Assembly (NCBI RefSeq): GCF_001428485.1
Contig: NZ_LMHS01000001.1
Location: 682,404-746,403 of the forward strand
Origin: Microbacterium sp. Root180
GTDB lineage: Bacteria; Actinomycetota; Actinomycetes; Actinomycetales; Microbacteriaceae
Direction: 5' to 3'
DNA: 64,000 nucleotides
Program-made: the position numbers and the translations under genes
Shown here: piece by piece, positions 10,391-17,308 of the stretch
How positions within the stretch are numbered: the first letter of the stretch is position 1
Layout: each line of letters begins with the position of its first letter
The notes under the pieces: model-generated
What the model was told of the DNA's origin: nothing
Databases searched by the model: none
Seen by the model: the letters and a program-made list of their open reading frames with translations, nothing else

Positions 10391-11280
10391 GAGCCGATGG
10401 CCTTCCCGGCGAGCAGCTCGAGCACGCACAGTGCCGCCAGTCGCACCGTGCGCCCGTCCGGGGCATCGGCGGTGGCGTCGACCTCGACGATGTCGGCGCT
10501 GCGGACACGCGCATCGGATGCCGCGGCCCGCACGATCGCGCGGAGCTCCCATGCGGCGAGCCCGCCCGGGACCGAGGCCGGGCAGCCGGGCGCCACCGAG
10601 CGGTCGCAGACATCGACATCGATGTCGAGGTGGATCGCTCCACCGCCGGCACCGGCGATCTCGAGGGCCTCGGCGACGACGTCGGCAGCACCGCGCCGCC
10701 GCACTTCGTCGAGGCTCACCACCGTGATCCCGAGGTCGGCGGCGCGCTGCGCGTACGCGACGGAGTTCGCGAAGTCGGCGATGCCGAGCTGCACGATGCG
10801 GCGCGGATCGAGACCGTCCTGAACGAGCCGGCGCACCGGAGAGCCGTTGGAGACGCCGTCGCGCAGGTCGAAGTGCGCATCCAGGGTGATGAGGCCGGTC
10901 GCGCCGGCGCCCTGAGCGACCGGGCAGGTCACGGAGTTGTCGCCGCCGAGCGCGACGACGAGCGCGGCATCCGCCGTCAACTCCGCCACGGCGGCGCGGA
11001 CGGATGCCTCGCCCTCGGGCCCGTCGGGCGAGGCGATGTCGCCCGCATCGGCAATGCGAAGGCTTTCGGCCAGATCGATCGGCGGCGGGCCGAGCAGCGT
11101 CGGGCTGAAGCGCCGGAGCGCCTCGCGCACCGCCGCCGGCGTCGCGTGCGCGCCGGTCGGCGACAGCGACGTGCGCCACGCCGGGACGCCGAGCAGGACG
11201 GCATCCCAGCCGCCCGAGTCGGCGTCGGGGGCGGGCCAGCCGCCGGCTCGTGGCCACAGGGGATCGTGGGAGAGCGTCAC
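10387..11280 (-). CDS. hutG: Formimidoylglutamase (arginase/ureohydrolase family)
   Basis: A 297-residue Mn-dependent ureohydrolase. The metal motifs are GGDNSVT (112-118), DAHFDLRD (134-141) and HLDIDVDVCD (about 228-237), which supply the Asp/His ligands of arginase-fold enzymes; note Asn where many have His in GGDH. The cluster with hutH, hutU and hutI points to hydrolysis of N-formimidoyl-glutamate to glutamate and formamide, completing the pathway. It starts at GTG 11280 and ends overlapping the SixA-like gene. It is transcribed convergently to hutHUI. Agmatinase or arginase activity is possible but less likely in this context. Confidence 0.88.
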   Translation of the reverse strand: MTLSHDPLWPRAGGWPAPDADSGGWDAVLLGVPAWRTSLSPTGAHATPAAVREALRRFSPTLLGPPPIDLAESLRIADAGDIASPDGPEGEASVRAAVAELTADAALVVALGGDNSVTCPVAQGAGATGLITLDAHFDLRDGVSNGSPVRRLVQDGLDPRRIVQLGIADFANSVAYAQRAADLGITVVSLDEVRRRGAADVVAEALEIAGAGGGAIHLDIDVDVCDRSVAPGCPASVPGGLAAWELRAIVRAAASDARVRSADIVEVDATADAPDGRTVRLAALCVLELLAGKAIGS

Positions 11281-11315
11281 GTTCCGAAGCTACTCCGATC
11301 CCGGGCTCGCACGGG

Positions 11316-11355
11316 GTTGCGCACGCATGCGCGTCGTGGTGTCGGCGTGCGCAAT
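11316..11355. repeat. Hairpin with TTGCGCACGC arms upstream of hutG
   Basis: Perfect arms TTGCGCACGC (11317-11326) and GCGTGCGCAA (11345-11354) in the gap between hutG and the preceding minus-strand gene. It may terminate the upstream unit or serve as an operator for hutG. The rest of the gap to 11402 is featureless. Confidence 0.5.
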
Positions 11356-11402
11356 CCGGACAGATTGCCCGGTCGCGCGAGCGATGAGCCGCGGCGATGG
11401 CG

Positions 11403-11545
11403 CAGACAGCCGCGAGCACTCGAGCGTCTGGACCGCTCGCGCGAACGCGGAGCTCAGGCAGCCGCGTACACACGAGGGTCTGGGCCGCTCGGGCGAACGA
11501 CAGCGCTCAGACAGCCACGTACACCCACGCGTCTCGACCGCTCGC
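11403..11545 (-). repeat. Diverged tandem copies of the gamma-glutamylcyclotransferase-gene 3' end
   Basis: The coding-strand end of the 11507-11848 gene (…GTGTACGTGGCTGTCTGA) is repeated downstream at spacings of about 53 and 52 bp. Plus-strand CAGRCAGCC marks lie at 11508 (gene), 11455 and 11403. The nearer copy keeps a TGA; the farthest has lost it and is the most diverged. Confidence 0.75.
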
Positions 11546-11848
11546 GAGCCTTACCAGGACACGTCGGTAGAGGGCGACCTCGTACTCGTCGGAGGCATCC
11601 AGCTCGTCCTCTGTCACCCACAGCGCCTTCCCCACGACCTTGTCCAGCGCACTGCCGGTCGCGCGCACGATCGGATGCACGGATACGCCTGACAGGTCCA
11701 CGACCCGCATGTCCTCGATCTCGGCGTAGTCGACCGTGTAGCCGGGAAGGACGTCGTCCTCGGCCGCGAGGAGCCGCCCGAACGTGTCGAGCTGGACATC
11801 GGGATTCTGGAGCGTCCCGTAGCTGAAGAGGAGCTGGTCGGCGGCCAC
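11507..11848 (-). CDS. Gamma-glutamylcyclotransferase-fold (AIG2-like) protein
   Basis: A 113-residue protein with the family's N-terminal LFSYGTLQNPDVQ motif (residues about 7-19), whose YGTLxxP loop lines the substrate pocket. The conserved acidic segment VTEDELDASDEYEVALYRR (about 79-97) carries the Glu expected to catalyse cyclisation of a gamma-glutamyl amino acid. It starts at GTG 11848. No partner gene reveals the substrate; many bacterial members are uncharacterised. Its 3' end is followed by diverged tandem copies. Confidence 0.85.
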   Translation of the reverse strand: MAADQLLFSYGTLQNPDVQLDTFGRLLAAEDDVLPGYTVDYAEIEDMRVVDLSGVSVHPIVRATGSALDKVVGKALWVTEDELDASDEYEVALYRRVLVRLASGRDAWVYVAV

Positions 11849-11910
11849 GGCACCAGGCTAGTGCCGGACCCGCTCCCAGGCACCCGCCGCGACGTGAGAC
11901 GTCACGTAAT

Positions 11911-12158
11911 GGCACCGGGATCTCCGCCCAGGAGGGCGTGTGTGATCGAGAAGATCACGAGACCCGCCAGGGCGCCGGGATCTCATCCCAGGAAGGCGTG
12001 TGCGATCGAGAAGATCGCGAGACCCGCCAGGGCGCCGACATCTCATCTCAGGAAGGCGTGTGCGATCGAGAAGATCGCGAGACCCGCCAGGGCGCCGGGA
12101 TCTCATCCCAGGAATGCGTGTGCGATCGAGAAGATCGCGAGACCAGCCAGGGCGCCGA
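11911..12158 (-). repeat. 60-bp tandem array: 3' end of the DUF445 gene repeated four times
   Basis: Four units with an exact 60-bp period. The unit at 12099-12158 is the true end of the DUF445 gene (encoding GALAGLAIFSIAHAFLG-stop). The three downstream units repeat it with 90% or better identity; the farthest is the most changed and has lost the stop. Because 60 is a multiple of three, each stop is followed in frame by another copy. There are no spacers, so this is not a CRISPR array. Confidence 0.93.
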
Positions 12159-13374
12159 CGACCGTGCCGTTGAGCCGGATGTACTGCAGGTCGCGCCCGA
12201 CCATGAGCTCGATCTTCTCGGTCGTCTCGTTCGGGTCCCACCGCTCGACGGTGTCGGTGATGATCGACGCGATGTCGTGACGGTACCGGTCGACGAGGAA
12301 GACGGCGGCGTCGGTCACCCAGGAGTCCACGCGACGCTGGAGGGCGGCATCCGTCGTCAACCGCTCGCCGATCTCAGCCAGCGCCGTCGCCGCGCGCCGA
12401 CGGAGCGCGCTCTCGGGGTCGGCGAGCGAGGCCAGCAGCCCGGCCTTCGCGGTGTTCCACGCCTCGGCGGCGAGTTCGCGGATGCGCGGGCTGTCGAACA
12501 CCGTCGACTTCGCGTCCTCGAGACGACCGATGGTGGCCGGGTCGTGCTGCAGGTTGTCGGCGAGGCGGTCGAGGTATCCGTCGATCGCCTGGCGCGCCTG
12601 GTGGTCCGGATCGGCGCGGACGGCGGCGACGAACTTCACGGCCTCGTTGTACACGGTGTCGTCGACCAGGCGATGCGCCACCGACGGAAGCCACGACGGC
12701 AGCCGCTTCGAGACGAGGCCCGTGAACGCGACGCGATTGGCCTCGAGCCACGCGCCGATGGTGTCGACGGCCATGTCGACCGCGCCGTGGTGGGCGCCCG
12801 ATTCCACGATGCGCCCGAGCCAGGCGCCGAGCGGCGGTCCCCACTCCGGCGCGATGAGGTGCTCCCGCGCGAGGTCCTCGATGATGCCTTGGACATCGTC
12901 GTCGCTGAGCGCCTGCAGCACGCCGGAGGCCATGACGGAGGCCTCGGCCGCGATCCGCTCCGCATGGGCGGGTTCACTCAGCCACTCGCCGAGTCGCGCC
13001 GAGATCGCCGTCGCCTCGAGCTTCGTGCGCACGACGTCGCTGCGCAGGAACTCCGTCTCGACGAACTCACCCAGCGTGCGGCCGATCTCGTCCTTGCGGT
13101 TCGGGATGATCGCCGTGTGCGGGATGGGGATCCCGAGCGGATGCCGGAACAGTGCCGTCACCGCGAACCAGTCCGCGAGCGCACCGACCATGCCGCCCTC
13201 CGCCGCCGCGCGCACATACGCCAGAGCGCGCACCTGCGCCTCGAACGCGAACGACACCGCGAACAGGACCGCCATGCCCACCAGGGCGCCGAGCGCGACG
13301 CCCTTCATGAGCCGCAGGCCGCGGCGCCGCTCCTGGTCGGCCGGGCTCAGCAGAGCTGTCGGAGTGCGCGCCAT
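12103..13374 (-). CDS. DUF445 family membrane protein
   Basis: A 423-residue protein with a helix near the N-terminus (VALGALVGMAVLFAVSFAFEA) and another at the C-terminus (VVGALAGLAIFSIAHAFL), enclosing a long soluble, helix-rich domain. The conserved GMVGALADWFAVTALFRHPLGIPIPHTAIIPNRKDEIG region is the DUF445 signature. Function of the family is unknown. ATG at 13374 was chosen over 13383, 9 bp upstream, because GAGG sits at better spacing; an open frame reaches 13596 but runs through repeats copied from the neighbouring gene. Its 3' end is amplified as a 60-bp array. Confidence 0.88.
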   Translation of the reverse strand: MARTPTALLSPADQERRRGLRLMKGVALGALVGMAVLFAVSFAFEAQVRALAYVRAAAEGGMVGALADWFAVTALFRHPLGIPIPHTAIIPNRKDEIGRTLGEFVETEFLRSDVVRTKLEATAISARLGEWLSEPAHAERIAAEASVMASGVLQALSDDDVQGIIEDLAREHLIAPEWGPPLGAWLGRIVESGAHHGAVDMAVDTIGAWLEANRVAFTGLVSKRLPSWLPSVAHRLVDDTVYNEAVKFVAAVRADPDHQARQAIDGYLDRLADNLQHDPATIGRLEDAKSTVFDSPRIRELAAEAWNTAKAGLLASLADPESALRRRAATALAEIGERLTTDAALQRRVDSWVTDAAVFLVDRYRHDIASIITDTVERWDPNETTEKIELMVGRDLQYIRLNGTVVGALAGLAIFSIAHAFLG

Positions 13375-13426
13375 GCCCGCCATCCTCGCACGCGCCTCCC
13401 GTGCCGGCAGGGGGCTTGCGGCGGGG

Positions 13427-13620
13427 CTCAGGCCTCCGACGGTCCCAGCCACGCGGTGGCGATCGTCGCGTGCTCGGCGCAGGGGGTGAGAGCGGGGGCT
13501 CAGGCGTCGAGCGGTCCCAGCCACGCGGTGGCGATCGTCGCGTGCGCGGCGCAGGGGGTGAGAGCGGGGGCTCAGGCGTCGAGCGGTCCCAGCCACGCGG
13601 TGGCGATCGTCGCGTGCGCC
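13427..13620 (-). repeat. 72-bp tandem copies of the acyl-CoA dehydrogenase 3' end
   Basis: Marks GGTCCCAGCC occur at 13441, 13513 and 13585, an exact 72-bp period. The unit at 13571-13620 is the true gene end (encoding ATIATAWLGPLDA-stop). Two further copies lie downstream, filling the gap to the DUF445 gene. The period is a multiple of three, so backup stops remain in frame. Confidence 0.92.
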
Positions 13621-14744
13621 GACTCCGGATCGCTCGGGTGGAAGAGCCCGGCGAGCACGTCGCGGTATAGGCGACCGAGCTCATGGGAGGCGAAGTACGA
13701 CGATCCGCCCGCAACGAGGACAGCGTCGTCGACCACGGATTTCGCCGTGACGACGGCCCGGTGCTTGAGGCCCGCGAGCAGCGAGAACCATCGCCCGCCG
13801 TGATCGGTGAGCCCATCGACGTCGCGTGCGAGAGAGTCGAGCTGCGGCGGCAGCGCATCGTAGGCGAGCGCCATTCCTGCGATGCGCCGGCGGATGTCGG
13901 GGTCCTGGTCGTACGCCAGCCCCGTCTTCTTCGAGGTGCGCGCGCCCGCCGATTCGACGGCAACCTCGAGCGCCCGCCGCGCGATTCCGGTGTACACCGA
14001 GGCGAGGAGGATCTCGAACACGCTGAAGATGCCGAACACCAGCGGATCGGGGTTCGGGCCCGGATCGATCCGCCGTGCGACGCGATCGGCGGGCGCGACG
14101 GCGCCGCGCAGCTCGGTCGTGCGCGACTGCGTGCCGCGCATGCCGAGGGTGTCCCAGTCGTCGCGCGTGACGACGCGGCCCGCGGCCTCCTCGGTCCGCG
14201 GGACGAAGGCGTAGACCATCTTCGGCGCGTCCGGCGACGTCGTGTCGAGGCCGTGAAGCCCGAGCTGCGTCCACACCGGGGCGAGCGAGGTGAAGATCTT
14301 CGTGCCGGAGAACGCGTAGCCGCCGCCGGGGAGGGGCGCGGCATCCGTTCCGCTCCCGAACAGCACCAGGTCGTTGCCCGCCTCACTTATGCCGAAGGCG
14401 AAGATCTCGCCGGCCGCCGCGCCTTCCTGAACGAACCGCAGGTCGTCGAAGCCTCGATCGGCGAGGACCTTGGCGACGCCCGTCCACACCAGATGCATGT
14501 TCACGGCGAGGGCGGTCGCGGGTGCGGCTCCCGCGAGTCGCTGCTGCAACGCCGATGCCTGGGCCAGGCCGAGTCCCGCACCGCCGAGCTCGCTCGGCAC
14601 GAGGATCGAGAGGTAGCCGGCATCGCGCAGCTCGGCGAGGTCGGCGTCGGGGAAGGTGTTCTCGCGATCGTGGGTCGGAGCCCGGTCGCGGATGCGCTCG
14701 AGCAGGTCGTCCGGCAGGAACGCGGCGGCATCGAACGCGGTCAT
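13572..14744 (-). CDS. Acyl-CoA dehydrogenase family flavoprotein
   Basis: A 390-residue protein with the three-domain ACAD layout. The N-terminal helical part includes LVPSELGGAGLGLAQA; the middle beta domain has FGISEAGNDL, YAFSGTKIFTSLAPV and GMRGTQSRTTELRG; the C-terminal helices follow. It would oxidise an acyl-CoA or related thioester with FAD, though the closest relatives of this shape include monooxygenase-like members, so the substrate is open. ATG at 14744 overlaps the stop of the upstream alpha/beta hydrolase (ATGA), implying coupled expression and perhaps a shared pathway. Its last codons are duplicated downstream. Confidence 0.9.
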   Translation of the reverse strand: MTAFDAAAFLPDDLLERIRDRAPTHDRENTFPDADLAELRDAGYLSILVPSELGGAGLGLAQASALQQRLAGAAPATALAVNMHLVWTGVAKVLADRGFDDLRFVQEGAAAGEIFAFGISEAGNDLVLFGSGTDAAPLPGGGYAFSGTKIFTSLAPVWTQLGLHGLDTTSPDAPKMVYAFVPRTEEAAGRVVTRDDWDTLGMRGTQSRTTELRGAVAPADRVARRIDPGPNPDPLVFGIFSVFEILLASVYTGIARRALEVAVESAGARTSKKTGLAYDQDPDIRRRIAGMALAYDALPPQLDSLARDVDGLTDHGGRWFSLLAGLKHRAVVTAKSVVDDAVLVAGGSSYFASHELGRLYRDVLAGLFHPSDPESAHATIATAWLGPLDA

Positions 14745-15499
14745 GCGAGGGCGTTCCGCAGGATCTCGATCGTCGCCTCGGGCTTGTCCCGGTGCGGCGA
14801 GTGCCCGGCGCCGGACACGACCGACATCGTGATCCTCGGGTTCGCGTGCACGACCGCCTCCGCGGGCTTGCCGGCGAAGATGCTGTACACCTCCGGGTCG
14901 GAGGCGATCACGTGGGTCGGCACGGCGAGGGCGGCCGCGGCATCCGTCACATCCCACACCGGGTTCTGGATGCTCGTCTGCTCGACGGCCCAGCGACTCG
15001 CCTGCTGAGCCGAGAGCGCCTTGAGCTCGACGTCCTGCTCGTGCCAGTGGGGGTGGCTCGCGCGCACCGCCCGCGCGGAGGGGGCGGCGAACGACTCCTC
15101 CTGGCTGGCGCGGACGACGTCGCGATCGTGGTCGGTGAGCGAGAGGGCGGGGTCGATGAGGATGAGGTGCCGCGTCCAGGAGGGATCGGATGCCGCCGCG
15201 AGCGTCGCCGCCGCGCCGCCGAGGGAGTGTCCGATCACGAGATCCCACGAGCCGCCGTCGCGAGGCTGGGCGGCGGCGAGGTCGGCGCCGTACGCGGCGA
15301 GGCTGTAGTCGAGCGTGCGGGGAGCCGTGCCGTGGCCTCGGAGGTCGACCGCGTCGGCGCGCCAGCCCGCATCGGCGAGGGCGATGCCGTAGCGCCACAT
15401 CAGCGGCGCGTTCGAGCCGAGCCCGTGGACGAGCAGGGCGCGGCGGTCGGCGTCGGGGGCGCCCCACGAGAGGCGGGGGAGCGTCACGGCAGCAGGCAT
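14741..15499 (-). CDS. Alpha/beta hydrolase
   Basis: A 252-residue serine hydrolase. The nucleophile elbow is GHSLGG, preceded by the LLVHGLGSNAPLMW oxyanion-hole segment (HGxG). The acidic residue is probably in VIASDPEVY, and the C-terminal catalytic His is in GAGHSPHRDKP. No signal peptide, so cytoplasmic. It overlaps the downstream acyl-CoA dehydrogenase by 4 bp. It could be a thioesterase or esterase acting on the same compound class; the sequence does not settle the substrate. Confidence 0.9.
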   Translation of the reverse strand: MPAAVTLPRLSWGAPDADRRALLVHGLGSNAPLMWRYGIALADAGWRADAVDLRGHGTAPRTLDYSLAAYGADLAAAQPRDGGSWDLVIGHSLGGAAATLAAASDPSWTRHLILIDPALSLTDHDRDVVRASQEESFAAPSARAVRASHPHWHEQDVELKALSAQQASRWAVEQTSIQNPVWDVTDAAAALAVPTHVIASDPEVYSIFAGKPAEAVVHANPRITMSVVSGAGHSPHRDKPEATIEILRNALA

Positions 15500-15536
15500 A
15501 CCGCCATGCTACGGATCCGGCAGGACCCCCTGGCGC

Positions 15537-15613
15537 GTCGAGATTCGAGGAGACACGCCGGGATGCCTGGCTCGGGGGCGACCGCTGCGCGGCGAGTCTC
15601 CTCATTTCTCGAC
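15537..15613. repeat. Imperfect inverted repeat (type A) in a divergent gap
   Basis: Arms of 24 bp (from GTCGAGATTCGAGGAGAC at the left to CTCCTCATTTCTCGAC at the right) matching at about 21 of 24 positions, around a 29-bp centre. It lies between two divergent genes, so it is not a normal terminator. The right arm is shared with the repeated sequence at 52728-52900 after the Sir2 gene. Confidence 0.75.
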
Positions 15614-15700
15614 GGCGACGCTCGATGGTGGCTCTCGACGGCTGCTCTCGGCTCCGGGCTTCCCGGCCCCGGCCGTCCCGGCCGCGGGGACAATGGACCC

Positions 15701-16105
15701 ATGATCTCGACCGACCTCGCCCTCGCCCTGCGAGACGCCGGCCTCACGTGGCGGCCGCGCTCGGGTGACCGGTTCCAGCTGGACGAGCCCGAGTTCGAGG
15801 CCGACGTGTTCACGGTGAGCGAGATGACGATCGAGCCGCGCGAGTACCCGACGGGCCACATCCTCGCCTTCAACGGGACGACCGAGTGGGCGCTGGATTC
15901 CGTGGCACTCGAGGACGCGCTGTGGCTGCCGCACGAGAGCCAGCTCCGCGAATTGCTCGGGCGCTCCTTCCGCGCGCTGCGGCGCCTGCCCGACTCGTTC
16001 GAGGTGGAGATCGAGCTCGCCGCCGAGGCCCGGGTCTTCGAGCACCCCGAGCCGGCCGATGCCTACGCGCTCGCGCTCCTGGAGCAGCTGCGCCGGCTTG
16101 CCTGA
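15701..16105 (+). CDS. Conserved hypothetical actinobacterial protein
   Basis: A 134-residue soluble, acidic protein (MISTDLALALRDAGLTWRPRSGD...). I do not recognise a domain. It has the look of a small actinobacterial family that is often loosely labelled as pilus-assembly related, but nothing here supports that role. No signal peptide or membrane helix. ATG at 15701 is the only start giving a compact protein. It stands alone on the plus strand between a divergent hydrolase and a convergent dioxygenase-like gene, with inverted-repeat elements on both sides. Confidence 0.8.
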   Translation: MISTDLALALRDAGLTWRPRSGDRFQLDEPEFEADVFTVSEMTIEPREYPTGHILAFNGTTEWALDSVALEDALWLPHESQLRELLGRSFRALRRLPDSFEVEIELAAEARVFEHPEPADAYALALLEQLRRLA

Positions 16106-16198
16106 CCGGGCACAACGTCGGCGATCCCGGCCATGTCGGACCGATTCCGGTCGCCGACGTGGGTGAGGAGCCCGATCTGCCGACGTTGTGCTCGCCGG
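16104..16198. repeat. Long inverted repeat (type D) in a convergent gap
   Basis: Outer arms GCACAACGTCGGCGATC and GATCTGCCGACGTTGTGC, about 60 bp apart, with further internal pairing (CGGACCGATTCCGGTCG). It begins at the stop of the small plus-strand gene and abuts the duplicated 3' end of the dioxygenase-like gene. It could terminate both convergent genes, but is much longer than a usual terminator. Confidence 0.75.
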
Positions 16199-16213
16199 GT
16201 GGGCGCTTCGCGT

Positions 16214-16386
16214 GATCAGACCCCGATGGCGAGCGAGGCGGAGTAGCCGGACGTCGATCCCGACATCGTCTCGGTGCTCGACGGGTGGGTGCTTCGCGTG
16301 ATCAGACCCCGATGGTGAGCGAGGCGGTGTAGCCGGAGGACGCCGAGCCCGACATCGTCGCGATCTGGTGGATGCCTCCGTCGTCG
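16214..16386 (-). repeat. 86-bp tandem copy of the dioxygenase-like gene 3' end
   Basis: The mark GATCAGACCCCGATGG occurs at 16214 and again at 16300, giving an 86-bp period. The downstream copy would encode the same terminal residues (SGYSASLAIGV versus SGYTASLTIGV) followed by a stop. The copy differs at several positions, so the duplication is not recent. Confidence 0.88.
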
Positions 16387-17192
16387 CCGAACACGTTGTC
16401 GCTCTGCAGTGAGATCTGGGCCGCGTTGCGCACGCTCTGCTCGTACCCGCTCGTCGCGTACACCACGGCGTTCGTCTCGTCGGGCAGCGCCAGCTGCGAC
16501 GTCTTCACGATCGGGCCCGAGGCGACGGCGGTCGCGACATCCTCGTACACCTCGAAATGGATGTGCGGCCACCGTCCGGAGTAGCACGCCGGGTAGATCG
16601 ACGTGAAGCGCACGGTCCCGTTCGCGTCGGTCTCCTGCACGCCGCGCAGGTAGTTCTCGTTCTCCACACCCTGGCTGTACAGCGAGTACCGACCCTCGCG
16701 GTCGCAGTGCCACAGGTACACGCCGCGCCCGGCGAGCGCGGCGCCGGTCGCAGCATCGCGCACCGTCAGAGCGATCGTCAGCGGGACACCCTGCGCACGA
16801 GTGGTCGACGACCCGAAGCTCGAGCGGATGTCGCTGCGCACGATGCCCGAGTCGTCGAGCACGTTGACGCCGTTCGACCCATCGCCCGGGTACGGTCCTC
16901 CGGTCTCGTCCGGCACTTCGTCGAGGGGGACGGATGCCTCGGCCGTCGCGCTCGCCGAAGGTGTCGGCGTCGCGCTCTCCGATGCGGAGCCGGAAGACGA
17001 CGGCGTGGCCGCGGCATCCGCTTCGCTCTTCGCGCCGCACGCCGCGAGAAGGCTCGTGAGGGCGACGCCACCGAAGATGCCCAGCGCCCGGCGGCGGTCA
17101 ATGAGGGTGCGGATGTCGTACACGAGGCCGCGGTGGTCCTCGTCGATGATCTGGCCGTTCGCATCGGTCCAGCGGCTGTCGTCGTCTCTCAT
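16302..17192 (-). CDS. Intradiol dioxygenase-like exported lipoprotein
   Basis: A 296-residue protein. Residues 33-52 hold a twin-arginine-like DRRRALGIFGG start, a hydrophobic stretch and a lipobox LLAAC (Cys52), preceded by an unusually long 32-residue cytoplasmic leader. A Ser/Thr/Ala-rich linker follows, then an intradiol ring-cleavage fold: ENYLRG and PACYSGRWPHIHFEVY supply the two Tyr and two His that bind ferric iron in protocatechuate and catechol dioxygenases. The whole ligand set is present, so an extracellular catechol-type activity is plausible, but no aromatic pathway genes are adjacent. Exported members of this family are common and mostly untested. Confidence 0.86.
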   Translation of the reverse strand: MRDDDSRWTDANGQIIDEDHRGLVYDIRTLIDRRRALGIFGGVALTSLLAACGAKSEADAAATPSSSGSASESATPTPSASATAEASVPLDEVPDETGGPYPGDGSNGVNVLDDSGIVRSDIRSSFGSSTTRAQGVPLTIALTVRDAATGAALAGRGVYLWHCDREGRYSLYSQGVENENYLRGVQETDANGTVRFTSIYPACYSGRWPHIHFEVYEDVATAVASGPIVKTSQLALPDETNAVVYATSGYEQSVRNAAQISLQSDNVFGDDGGIHQIATMSGSASSGYTASLTIGV

Positions 17193-17308
17193 GGGGACGA
17201 GGCAACCGCACCAGGCTATGCGGCGGCTATGGGCCGGCTATGGCGTTTGACGAGCCCGCGGCCGGCGCCGGCGGTTCCGGGCGAGGCGTGAGCGGTGCCG
17301 GGGACCCG

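Noticed and set aside
11911-12158. CRISPR-like regular array
   Set aside because: The 60-bp units are contiguous with no variable spacers, are copies of a neighbouring gene end, and no cas genes are present.
13375-13596. N-terminal extension of the DUF445 protein ([21 protein letters not shown] repeated)
   Set aside because: This extension is the 72-bp acyl-CoA dehydrogenase repeats read in another frame; the conserved protein begins at 13374 or 13383.
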